Source: Gammaproteobacteria bacterium (GTDB lineage: Bacteria > Pseudomonadota > Gammaproteobacteria > UBA5335). Taken from it: a stretch of 8,044 nt of DNA. The stretch is from positions 1-8,044 of the forward strand of contig WOZT01000283.1 in NCBI GenBank assembly GCA_011620145.1. The letters run 5' to 3'. The position numbers were made by a program, and so were the translations under genes. Below the pieces are notes generated by a model, which saw only the letters and a list, made by a program, of their open reading frames with translations, had not been told where the DNA came from and made no database searches. Of this stretch, positions 1 to 6,040 are shown one piece after another (position 1 is the stretch's first letter; each line of letters begins with the position of its first letter).

Positions 1-2
1 GG

Positions 3-911
3 TCATTCGGCATGAGGCGACTTTACTACGAGCGGGATTGGATTGCCGAACAGCGCGCGCTTGCGTCGGTAGAGAGCGGAGATGTCCTCATCGCCAAAGC
101 CCGCCGCCATCAGTGCGGCATAGTCATCACGCACGGCATCCACCAGCGGCAGATCACCGCCGCAATCCGCCGCCAGTTGCTGGCAAATGGCCAGATCCTT
201 GTCATGCAGGGCGATCTTGAAGCCGGTCTCGAAACGGTCCTGGATCATCGTGGGGCCGCGCTGGTTGAGGAACCAGTTGCCTGCGGCCCCGCCGCTCACC
301 ACCTCGATGACGCGCGCCAGCGGCAGTCCGGCTGCCGCCCCCAGCGCCAGGGCTTCGGTCACCGCCGCAGCGATACCCGCAGCCATGATCTGGTTCACCG
401 CCTTGGTGGCCTGCCCCGCGCCCACCGGCCCCATCCAGGTGATTTGTCGGGTCATGGCCGCGAGCACGGGCCGGGCACGTTCCAGCGTGGCGGGTTCGCC
501 GCCCACCATGGTCACCAGGCTGCCCTGCCGCGCCCCTTCCACACCGCCGGAGACCGGGCAATCCAGGAAATCCGCGCCGCAAGAGCGTACTTGTTCCGCT
601 GCCTTGCGGGCGGTGGCCGGCGCCACGGTGGAGCAGTCCAGGATGATCTGTCCCGGTCGCAGCGCGGGGGTCAGCGTCGCGATCAGGTCCAGCACATCGT
701 CATCCGCCGACACACAGAGCACCAGCACTTCACAGCGCCGCGCCAGGTCGACCGGATCGGCGGCGCTGATACAGCCGGTTTCGGCGGCCAAGGTCTGCGC
801 CTTGCTCGCCGTACGGTTCCACACGGCATTCAGGTGGCCGGCACGGTGCAGGTTGCGCGCCATGGATAGCCCCATGGCGCCCAGGCCGATGAAGCCGGTC
901 GTCGCGCTCAT
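3..911 (-). CDS. NAD(P)-dependent beta-hydroxyacid dehydrogenase (3-hydroxyisobutyrate dehydrogenase / glyoxylate-succinic semialdehyde reductase family)
   Basis: Complete 302-residue cytosolic oxidoreductase that should interconvert a beta- or gamma-hydroxy acid and its oxo form with a nicotinamide cofactor. Seen: an N-terminal Rossmann dinucleotide motif GFIGLGAMG (residues 6-14); the family substrate-binding motif DCPVSGGVEGA (117-127) followed by a Met-Val-Gly-Gly turn; and the catalytic lysine K170 in GAGQATKAVNQ (164-174). The all-helical C-terminal domain carries the conserved HDKDL near residue 240. The segment WNRTASK (31-37) after the second beta strand resembles NADPH-using members (glyoxylate/succinic semialdehyde reductases) rather than NAD users, which usually have an acidic residue there; this is inference. 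Length is normal for the family (about 290-300). The start is clear because the Rossmann fold begins six residues in. It begins one base after the speA stop, so the two are probably co-transcribed and translationally coupled. No good Shine-Dalgarno is visible. Family is sure; exact substrate is not. Confidence 0.9.
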   Translation of the reverse strand: MSATTGFIGLGAMGLSMARNLHRAGHLNAVWNRTASKAQTLAAETGCISAADPVDLARRCEVLVLCVSADDDVLDLIATLTPALRPGQIILDCSTVAPATARKAAEQVRSCGADFLDCPVSGGVEGARQGSLVTMVGGEPATLERARPVLAAMTRQITWMGPVGAGQATKAVNQIMAAGIAAAVTEALALGAAAGLPLARVIEVVSGGAAGNWFLNQRGPTMIQDRFETGFKIALHDKDLAICQQLAADCGGDLPLVDAVRDDYAALMAAGFGDEDISALYRRKRALFGNPIPLVVKSPHAE

Positions 912-912
912 T

Positions 913-2811
913 TCATGGCCAGCGCTGCAGGTAGGTGGAGCCGTAGAGCCCGGCGGTCAGTTCAGCGAGAAAGGCCTCCGCCTGGGCGGGTTCCAGTTCG
1001 GCGCGGGTGATTTTCTCGCGATAGGCCATGGCGAGCTGGTCGGGGGCGAAGTGCACATAGGCCAGCAACTGGTCGGCGCTGTCCCCCCGTTCGGGCGCCA
1101 CCAGCCGATAGCCGCCCTGACCATCCAGTTCCACGTTGACGGCGTCGGTATCGCCGAACAGGTTGTGCATGTCGCCGAGAATCTCCTGATAGGCGCCAAT
1201 CATGAAAAAACCCACCAGATAGGTTTCCCGCTCGGCCACTGCATGCAGCGCCAGGGTGGGCGAGAGGCCTTCCCGATCGACATATTGGCGGATGCAGCCG
1301 TCGGAATCGCAGGTCAGATCCTGGATCACCCCGCGCACCGTGGGCGTCTCGCCCAGGCGCTGCAGCGGCATCACGGGGAAGATCTGCTGGATGGCCCACA
1401 CATCGGGCAGCGACTGGAACAATGAGAAGTTACAGAAATACTTGACGGCCAGTTTCTCTTCCAACTGGTCCAGAATTTCCCGGTGGCTGCTGCGCTTGGG
1501 ATCGAGGCGGCCTTGCAGGCGCTGGCACAGGGCGGTGTAGACATGTTCGGCATAGGCCCGCTGCGGCAGGTCCAGCACGCCATGGGTGTACATGGCCTGG
1601 GCCTCGGACACCCAGTGCACCGCATCATGGAAGAGTTCCACCGGCGCCGCCGCGTCGAGCTGGGCGTAACCCTGCCACAGGTCATGGAGCAGGGGCGGGG
1701 CGTCGGCGGGCGGGGGCACCAGGGCCTCGGGGTCGACATGGGGCGTTTCCATGTCGATGACCTGGGTGATGAGCAGGGCGTGATGGGCGGTCATGGCGCG
1801 CCCCGCCTCGGTGATGAGGTCCGGCTCGGGCAGGCCATGGGCCTGGCAGGTTTCCTTCAGGACATGAACGACCGCATTGGCGTATTCCGTCACCGAATAG
1901 TTCATCGAGCAGGCACTGCGCGAGCGAGTGCCCTCGTAATCCACGCCCAGCCCGCCGCCCACGTCCACATAGCGCAGCGGCGCGCCGAGCTGATGCAGGT
2001 CGGTGAAGTAGCGCGCGGCTTCGGTCAGGCCGCGGCGGATGTCGCGCACGTTGGCCATCTGGGAGCCCATGTGGAAGTGCAGCAGTTGCAGGCAATCGCG
2101 CAGGCCGGCCGCCTCCAGTTGCTCGACACAGGCCAGGACCTGCGTGGCCGAGAGGCCAAACTTGGATTTCTCCCCGCCGGTGTTCTGCCAGTTGCCGCTG
2201 CCGAGATTCGCCAGTCGCACCCGCACCCCGAGCAGCGGCCGCACGCCCAGTTGCGCCGATTCCCGGATGACGGTGGCCAGTTCCGAGGGTTTTTCGATCA
2301 CGATCACCGCGCGCAGTCCCAGGCGGCGGGCGATCAGGGCGCGGCGGATGTAGTCGCGATCCTTGTAGCCATTGCAGATGATCAGGCTGCCGGGGCGGGC
2401 CAGGGCCAGCACGGCCATGAGTTCGGGTTTGCTGCCGGCCTCCAGGCCCACGCGCTCGCCGCCGTGGCGGATGATTTCCTCCACCACGGTGCGTTGCTGG
2501 TTGACCTTGATGGGATACACGGCGGTATAGCGTCCGCCGTAGCCATGTTGGGCGATGGCCCGGTCGAAGGCGCCGCACAGGGTATCGACGCGATCGTGCA
2601 GGATGTCGGAGAAGCGCACCAGGATGGGCAGGTTCAGGCCCGACTGGGTCATCCGCTGAGCCAGTTCCGGCAGGGGGACTTGGCCGCGCGCCGGGTTCCG
2701 CAGCGGCAGGGCAACGACCTGGCCCCGCTCATCCACATCGAAATAGCCCTCGCTCCATTCCGGCACGTTGTAGAGCTGGCGAGCGTGGTCGGGCGCGGTG
2801 TCTGGGGTCAT
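913..2811 (-). CDS. speA: Biosynthetic arginine decarboxylase SpeA
   Basis: PLP enzyme that decarboxylates L-arginine to agmatine, the first step of the agmatine route to putrescine and spermidine. The protein is 632 residues, close to the usual 630-660. Seen: the PLP lysine K102 in VYPIKVNQ; GLEAGSKPEL (122-131); the barrel motif HFHMGSQ (245-251); the glycine-rich phosphate-binding DVGGGLGVDYEG (283-294); EAGRA (335-339); and the active-site CDSDG (501-505) in the C-terminal beta domain. This is the fold-III (alanine-racemase-like) SpeA family, not the inducible AdiA type. The frame is open to an ATG at 2898, but those 29 extra codons are unlike SpeA and run through the divergent promoter region. 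I chose the ATG at 2811, which gives the normal N-terminus reading into YNVPEWSEGYF. No strong Shine-Dalgarno precedes it. It is divergent from speE, another polyamine gene, and is followed after one base by a dehydrogenase. Agmatinase or agmatine deiminase, needed next in the pathway, is not in the window. Confidence 0.97.
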   Translation of the reverse strand: MTPDTAPDHARQLYNVPEWSEGYFDVDERGQVVALPLRNPARGQVPLPELAQRMTQSGLNLPILVRFSDILHDRVDTLCGAFDRAIAQHGYGGRYTAVYPIKVNQQRTVVEEIIRHGGERVGLEAGSKPELMAVLALARPGSLIICNGYKDRDYIRRALIARRLGLRAVIVIEKPSELATVIRESAQLGVRPLLGVRVRLANLGSGNWQNTGGEKSKFGLSATQVLACVEQLEAAGLRDCLQLLHFHMGSQMANVRDIRRGLTEAARYFTDLHQLGAPLRYVDVGGGLGVDYEGTRSRSACSMNYSVTEYANAVVHVLKETCQAHGLPEPDLITEAGRAMTAHHALLITQVIDMETPHVDPEALVPPPADAPPLLHDLWQGYAQLDAAAPVELFHDAVHWVSEAQAMYTHGVLDLPQRAYAEHVYTALCQRLQGRLDPKRSSHREILDQLEEKLAVKYFCNFSLFQSLPDVWAIQQIFPVMPLQRLGETPTVRGVIQDLTCDSDGCIRQYVDREGLSPTLALHAVAERETYLVGFFMIGAYQEILGDMHNLFGDTDAVNVELDGQGGYRLVAPERGDSADQLLAYVHFAPDQLAMAYREKITRAELEPAQAEAFLAELTAGLYGSTYLQRWP

Positions 2812-2957
2812 GGAAAACCAACGGGGCTGAGGGTGAGATGAAGGCAAGCCTAAAAGATTCGCGCGGGCCGGGTAAAGCGATCTTCCATGACGCTGCAATA
2901 CGGATGGTCACAGGGCAGGGCTATAATCGGCCGTCCGATACACCACCCCAGGGACCC
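2812..2957. promoter_or_regulatory. Divergent speA/speE control region
   Basis: A 146-base gap between two divergently transcribed polyamine genes, so both promoters must lie here or inside the genes. The rightward promoter is the clearer one and is listed separately. For the leftward speA, the best candidate I see on the minus strand is TTTACC (2871-2876) and TAGGCT (2847-2852) with an 18-base spacer. This is a weak match (4/6 and 3/6) that would give a leader of roughly 30 bases. The two -10 boxes would be about 70 bases apart, back to back, close enough for shared regulation. Just after the speE -10 lies a short inverted repeat, TCGG-CCGT-CCGA (2927-2938), near the expected start of transcription. 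I recognise no known operator. Confidence 0.55.
2899..2927 (+). promoter_or_regulatory. Probable sigma70 promoter of speE
   Basis: A perfect -10 hexamer TATAAT lies at 2922-2927 in otherwise GC-rich DNA, 30 bases before the speE start codon. At the expected 17-base spacing the -35 position (2899-2904) reads TACGGA, a poor match to TTGACA, so the promoter may rely on the strong -10 or on an activator. The predicted transcription start near 2934 would leave a leader of about 24 bases. Confidence 0.55.
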
Positions 2958-3821
2958 ATGAGCGTGGATACCAACTGGTTCACCGAATTCTACGAGCCGG
3001 GCGGCAGCGCCTTTGGCCTGAAAATCAAGGCCAAACTGCACGATGAACAGTCCGCCTACCAGCACATCGAGATCTACGACACCGAGACCTTCGGCCATCT
3101 GATGGTTATCGATGGCTGCGTGATGCTGACCCAGCGCGACAATTTCCTGTACCACGAAATGATGGCCCATCCGGCGCTGTTCAACCATGCCGCGCCGCGC
3201 CGGGTGGTGGTCATCGGTGGCGGGGATTGCGGGACCTTGCGCGAGGTGCTGCGCCACGAGGGGGTCCAGCAGGCGTTGCAGGTGGAAATCGACGAGCGCG
3301 TGACCCGGCTCTCCGAGCAGTACTTTCCCGAACTGTGCGAGGCCAACGGCGACCCGCGGGCGCAGTTGCTGTTCGAGGACGGGATTGCCTGGTTCGCCAA
3401 CGCCCCGGAAGCCTCCGTGGATGTGGTGATCGTGGACAGCACCGACCCGGTCGGGCCGGCCGAGGGCCTGTTCTCCGAGCCGTTCTACCGCGACGTGCAT
3501 CGCGTGCTGGCGCCGGGTGGCCTGATCGTCCAGCAGAGCGAATCACCGCTCTATCACGTCGATTTGTTGTGCAGCGTACACGGCGCGCTGCGCCGGTCCG
3601 GGTTCACGGAAGTCAAGACCCTGCACTATCCGCAGCCGGTCTATCCTTCCGGTTGGTGGAGCGCCACCATGGCCTGCAAGGATGGGCTGATCCGCCCCAT
3701 GCGCCTGGAAGCGGCCCGGCGGCCCGCCTTCGCCACCCGCTATTACTCCGCAGAAATGCACCAGGCCGCCTTCGTGCTGCCGCCCTATCTGACCGCTGCG
3801 CTGGAACAGGTCACCGCCTGA
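2958..3821 (+). CDS. speE: Polyamine aminopropyltransferase (spermidine synthase) SpeE
   Basis: Cytosolic enzyme that transfers the aminopropyl group of decarboxylated S-adenosylmethionine to putrescine, giving spermidine and methylthioadenosine. The protein is 287 residues, the usual size. Seen: the N-terminal beta-strand domain with WFTEFYEPG (7-15); the putrescine-side YHEM (65-68); the nucleotide-binding loop GGGDCGTLREV (87-97); the acidic VEID (109-112) that should hold the ribose; and the catalytic DSTDPVGPAEGLF (160-172), where D160 corresponds to the catalytic Asp of the family. Cys91 stands where many homologues have Gly (GGGDGG). The C-terminal PVYPSGWWSA region is also typical. 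The frame is open to an ATG at 2838, but those 40 codons cover the speE promoter. The ATG at 2958 has AGGGA at 2950-2954, rather close, and gives the normal N-terminus. It is divergent from speA, which supports a joint polyamine function. The decarboxylated SAM must come from speD elsewhere. Confidence 0.96.
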   Translation: MSVDTNWFTEFYEPGGSAFGLKIKAKLHDEQSAYQHIEIYDTETFGHLMVIDGCVMLTQRDNFLYHEMMAHPALFNHAAPRRVVVIGGGDCGTLREVLRHEGVQQALQVEIDERVTRLSEQYFPELCEANGDPRAQLLFEDGIAWFANAPEASVDVVIVDSTDPVGPAEGLFSEPFYRDVHRVLAPGGLIVQQSESPLYHVDLLCSVHGALRRSGFTEVKTLHYPQPVYPSGWWSATMACKDGLIRPMRLEAARRPAFATRYYSAEMHQAAFVLPPYLTAALEQVTA

Positions 3822-3930
3822 TCCGGCGGTGTGGCGGATCCGTGGATAACGACGATCGGGGTCAAGGGGCGCACTTTTCGCCTCACCATCCCGACGGGGT
3901 GGCTGGGGAGGGTTGGCGCGCTCCCCTGAT
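3822..3930. other. Convergent gap between speE and glk with short hairpins
   Basis: Both flanking genes point into this 109-base gap, so it should end transcription from each side. Three short inverted repeats are visible. GATCCG (3820-3825) pairs with CGGATC (3835-3840), starting at the speE stop codon. CCATCCC (3886-3892) pairs with GGGGTGG (3896-3902), with one G-U pair and a 3-base loop. GGGGAG (3905-3910) pairs with CTCCCC (3921-3926), a few bases past the glk stop. None is followed by a T-run on either strand, so none is a standard intrinsic terminator; Rho-dependent ending is possible. No gene is seen here. Confidence 0.4.
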
Positions 3931-4878
3931 TCAAAGAACGCTGGCCAAGCCCCGGAACGCGGTGTCCGGGGCGGTCACCAGATAGACAGGAATGGCGTCG
4001 AGGTAATCCCGGTACCGGCCCTTGGCGATGAAGCGTTCCCGGAATGCCGAGGCCCGCAAGGGCGCCTCCAGTCCCGGCAGGATGCCGCCGCACAGATACA
4101 CCCCGCCGCGCGCACCCAGGGTCAGGGCGAGGTTGCCGGCCACGGTGCCCAGGAAAGCAAAAAAAACCCCGAGTGCCGTGTCCGCAAGGGGGTCCTGGCC
4201 CGCCCGCGTGGTCACCTCCGGCGGCGCGGTCAGGGATGGCGCTCCCGCCCCCGCGGCAAGGTGGTTGTAGAGCGCCAGCAAGCCCGGCCCGCTCACCAGC
4301 CGTTCGGCCGATACATGCCCCCAGGCCCGCCGCAAGCTGTCGAGTAGGGCACTTTCGCGTTCATCGGCCGGCGCCAGGGTGGCGTGACCGCCTTCGCCCG
4401 CCAAGGCGAGCCAGCGTTCGCCGCAGGGCAGCAATCCGGAAACGCCCAGGCCGGTGCCCGGTCCGATCACGGCCTGGGGCGCATGCGGCCAGGGGTCGCC
4501 GCCGGTCAACTGCACGCATTCCTCGGCGGCGAGATGGGGGATGCCCAAGGCTTGCGCCGTAAAATCATTGAACAGCCGCACCGTTGCCACGTCCAGCGCG
4601 GCGGCGAGCGCTGCGGGCGCGAGATGCCAGCCGCGGTTGGTCAGGGTGACCGAGCCGTCCCGCTCCAACGGCCCGGCCACGGCCAGAACCGCGCTGCGCG
4701 GTGGCGTGAGGCCATGGGTCGCGAGGTGGTGACGCACCACATCGCTCAGATCGGGGAACTCGTTGTTGCGATAGCGGCCGATGGGGCCGAACCGGCCGTT
4801 TCGGTAGAGCGTCAGGCGGGTATGGGTGCCGCCGATGTCGCCGAGCAAGTGAGCCTCGGGATGAGCCTGTTGGGTCAT
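3931..4878 (-). CDS. glk: Glucokinase Glk
   Basis: Cytosolic enzyme that phosphorylates glucose to glucose-6-phosphate with ATP. The protein is 315 residues, close to the 321 of E. coli Glk, and belongs to the proteobacterial Glk family rather than the ROK family, since the ROK zinc-cysteine motif is absent. Seen: the phosphate-binding loop GDIGGTHTR (13-21); AVAGP (66-70) and TNRGW (80-84); FNDFTAQALG (103-112), where D105 should be the catalytic base; the ATP loop GPGTGLG (139-145); the sugar-binding EGGH (162-165); and a late GGVYLCGGI and APDTAFRGLA typical of this family. The start is the ATG at 4876-4878, giving the ten-residue lead usual before the first beta strand. GAGG lies about nine bases upstream on the minus strand, a weak ribosome site. 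It is transcribed alone, convergent with speE and divergent from nadC. No sugar uptake or other glycolytic genes are beside it. Confidence 0.95.
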   Translation of the reverse strand: MTQQAHPEAHLLGDIGGTHTRLTLYRNGRFGPIGRYRNNEFPDLSDVVRHHLATHGLTPPRSAVLAVAGPLERDGSVTLTNRGWHLAPAALAAALDVATVRLFNDFTAQALGIPHLAAEECVQLTGGDPWPHAPQAVIGPGTGLGVSGLLPCGERWLALAGEGGHATLAPADERESALLDSLRRAWGHVSAERLVSGPGLLALYNHLAAGAGAPSLTAPPEVTTRAGQDPLADTALGVFFAFLGTVAGNLALTLGARGGVYLCGGILPGLEAPLRASAFRERFIAKGRYRDYLDAIPVYLVTAPDTAFRGLASVL

Positions 4879-5065
4879 GGGGATGGGCCTCGCTGTTGCC
4901 GGATCGTGGGCGCCTGCTTTGCCAGTGTATCAGCCGTTTCCCGCGGTGTTTTTTCCTCGCCGCATCCCCGTGTCAGGCTTGCGTTCGGCCTCACACAAGA
5001 TTCGCACCAGGGGGGCTCGCCCGCTAGACTGGCGGTTTTTCCGCTGGCCGCGCAGGGTTCAAGCC
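4879..5065. promoter_or_regulatory. Divergent glk/nadC control region
   Basis: A 187-base gap between divergent genes. For leftward glk, the minus strand has an extended -10 (TG-A-TACACT): TACACT is at 4924-4929 with the TG on its upstream side at 4931-4932. The -35 position is A-rich and poor. It would start transcription near 4917 with a leader of about 40 bases. For rightward nadC, TTCGCA (5001-5006) and TAGACT (5025-5030) lie 18 bases apart, each 4/6 to consensus, with a leader of about 30 bases. A small repeat GCGG-TTTTT-CCGC (5032-5044) lies near that start site. The plus-strand frame is open across this gap from 4877, but the codons do not resemble NadC. All promoter calls here are by eye. 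Confidence 0.4.
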
Positions 5066-5914
5066 ATGCAGATCACGCCTCCCGATCATTCCGTGGTACT
5101 GGCCGCTGTGCGCATGGCGCTGGCGGAGGATGTGGGGCCGGGGGATGCAACGGCTGCCTTGGTGCCGAATCAGGCCGTGAAAGCCCGGTTGATCTGCCGG
5201 GAGAGCGCCGTGCTGTGCGGTCGGCCCTGGTTCGATGCCGTATTCGGTGCGCTGGACCGAGCGATCCAGGTGCGCTGGGCGGCTGATGAAGGGCAGCGGT
5301 TGGCGCCGAATCAGCTGGTCTGTGAGCTTGCCGGCCCCGCCCCGCAGCTTTTGACAGGGGAGCGCACGGCCCTCAACTTCCTGCAAACCCTTTCCGGGAC
5401 CGCCACCCTGACGCGGCGCTACGTGGATGCAATCGCCGGCACGCGGGCACGCATCTTCGATACCCGCAAGACCTTGCCGGGATTGCGGCTGGCGCAGAAA
5501 TACGCGGTGCGCTGCGGCGGGGGGCACAACCAGCGGCTGGGTTTGTTCGACGCGATGCTGGTGAAGGAAAACCACCTTGCGGCAGCCGGGGGAATTGCAG
5601 CAGCGGTTCAGGCGGCACGCGTGCGGCATCCCGAACTGCCCTTGCAGGTGGAGGTGGAAACGCTGGCACAGCTGGACGAGGCCTTGGCGCTTGGGGTTAC
5701 GGCCATCCTGCTGGACAATTTTGACCTGCCCGACTTGCGCCGGGCGGTGGCTCTGCGCGATTCGCGGGGAAGCCAGGCTGAACTGGAAGCCTCGGGCGGC
5801 ATCACATTGGAAAATATCGCCGGAATTGCGGCCACGGGCGTTGACCGAATCTCGATCGGCAGTTTGACCAAACATGTGCAGGCGGTTGATTACTCGCTGC
5901 GCATTGCGGATTGA
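5066..5914 (+). CDS. nadC: Quinolinate phosphoribosyltransferase (nicotinate-nucleotide pyrophosphorylase, carboxylating) NadC
   Basis: Cytosolic enzyme of de novo NAD synthesis: quinolinate plus PRPP gives nicotinate mononucleotide, CO2 and pyrophosphate. The protein is 282 residues, a normal length. Seen: EDVGPGDATAALVP (21-34); LTGERTALNFLQ (96-107); the main active-site block DTRKTLPGLR (132-141), KYAVRCGGGHNQR (145-157) and VKENH (166-170); EVET (196-199); LLDNF (215-219); ASGGI; and the phosphate-binding ISIGSLTKH near the C-terminus. The basic residues R134, K135, H154, R157 and K167 expected to bind the carboxylates and PRPP are all present. The frame opens at 4877, but the first 63 codons are untypical and span the promoter region. 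The ATG at 5066 has AGGG at 5054-5057, eight bases upstream, and gives the standard N-terminus. nadA and nadB are not adjacent. It is divergent from glk, and the next gene has its own promoter, so it is probably transcribed alone. Confidence 0.97.
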   Translation: MQITPPDHSVVLAAVRMALAEDVGPGDATAALVPNQAVKARLICRESAVLCGRPWFDAVFGALDRAIQVRWAADEGQRLAPNQLVCELAGPAPQLLTGERTALNFLQTLSGTATLTRRYVDAIAGTRARIFDTRKTLPGLRLAQKYAVRCGGGHNQRLGLFDAMLVKENHLAAAGGIAAAVQAARVRHPELPLQVEVETLAQLDEALALGVTAILLDNFDLPDLRRAVALRDSRGSQAELEASGGITLENIAGIAATGVDRISIGSLTKHVQAVDYSLRIAD

Positions 5915-5935
5915 GACGCGCGGATATCCCACCTC

Positions 5936-5964
5936 TTGGCGTAAGCCCCTCACGCGCCTACAAT
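5936..5964 (+). promoter_or_regulatory. Probable sigma70 promoter of emrB
   Basis: TTGGCG (5936-5941) and TACAAT (5959-5964) are separated by exactly 17 bases, matching consensus at 4/6 and 5/6. This is the best two-box promoter in the window. Transcription would start near 5971, leaving a leader of about 60 bases before the ATG at 6032. The ATG at 5963 lies inside the -10 box and so cannot be on this transcript. An 8-base palindrome GGATATCC (5922-5929) sits just upstream of the -35. Confidence 0.6.
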
Positions 5965-6028
5965 GCCCCCAACTTCACGGCTTGATCCTTGGGATTCAAG
6001 GCCGCCCACTGTATTGCTGCGAGTTTGT

Positions 6029-6040
6029 TGCATGGATGCA
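6029..6040 (+). repeat. Inverted repeat over the emrB start codon
   Basis: TGCAT-GG-ATGCA is a perfect 5-2-5 inverted repeat that contains the emrB ATG (6032-6034). The 2-base gap is too small for a good RNA hairpin, so if it means anything it would be as a DNA site. It could be chance. Confidence 0.3.

Noticed and set aside
187..1425. A 412-codon plus-strand frame spanning the dehydrogenase and the end of speA
   Set aside because: It crosses two real minus-strand genes, has no recognisable motif, and is explained by high-GC shadowing.
1483..2841. A 452-codon plus-strand frame opposite speA
   Set aside because: Low-complexity His/Gly/Gln-rich product with no family features, and it lies entirely opposite the well-supported speA.
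2838..2957. N-terminal extension of SpeE by 40 codons from the ATG at 2838
   Set aside because: It covers the TATAAT box and does not resemble the family N-terminus; the ATG at 2958 gives a normal protein.
3227..3985. A 252-codon plus-strand frame inside speE and past its end
   Set aside because: Arg/Gly/Ala-rich frame-shifted reading of speE; the true frame carries all spermidine synthase motifs.
5032..5044. GCGG-TTTTT-CCGC as a terminator
   Set aside because: The stem is only four base pairs, the T-run is in the loop and not after the stem, and it lies in a promoter region rather than after a gene.
4877..5065. N-terminal extension of NadC by 63 codons, which might look like a signal peptide
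   Set aside because: NadC is cytosolic with a conserved N-terminus starting at the ATG at 5066, and the extension spans the divergent promoter region.
4384..5286. A 300-codon plus-strand frame opposite glk that runs through the control region into nadC
   Set aside because: No motif is recognisable, it conflicts with two strong genes, and it has the same shadow composition as the others.
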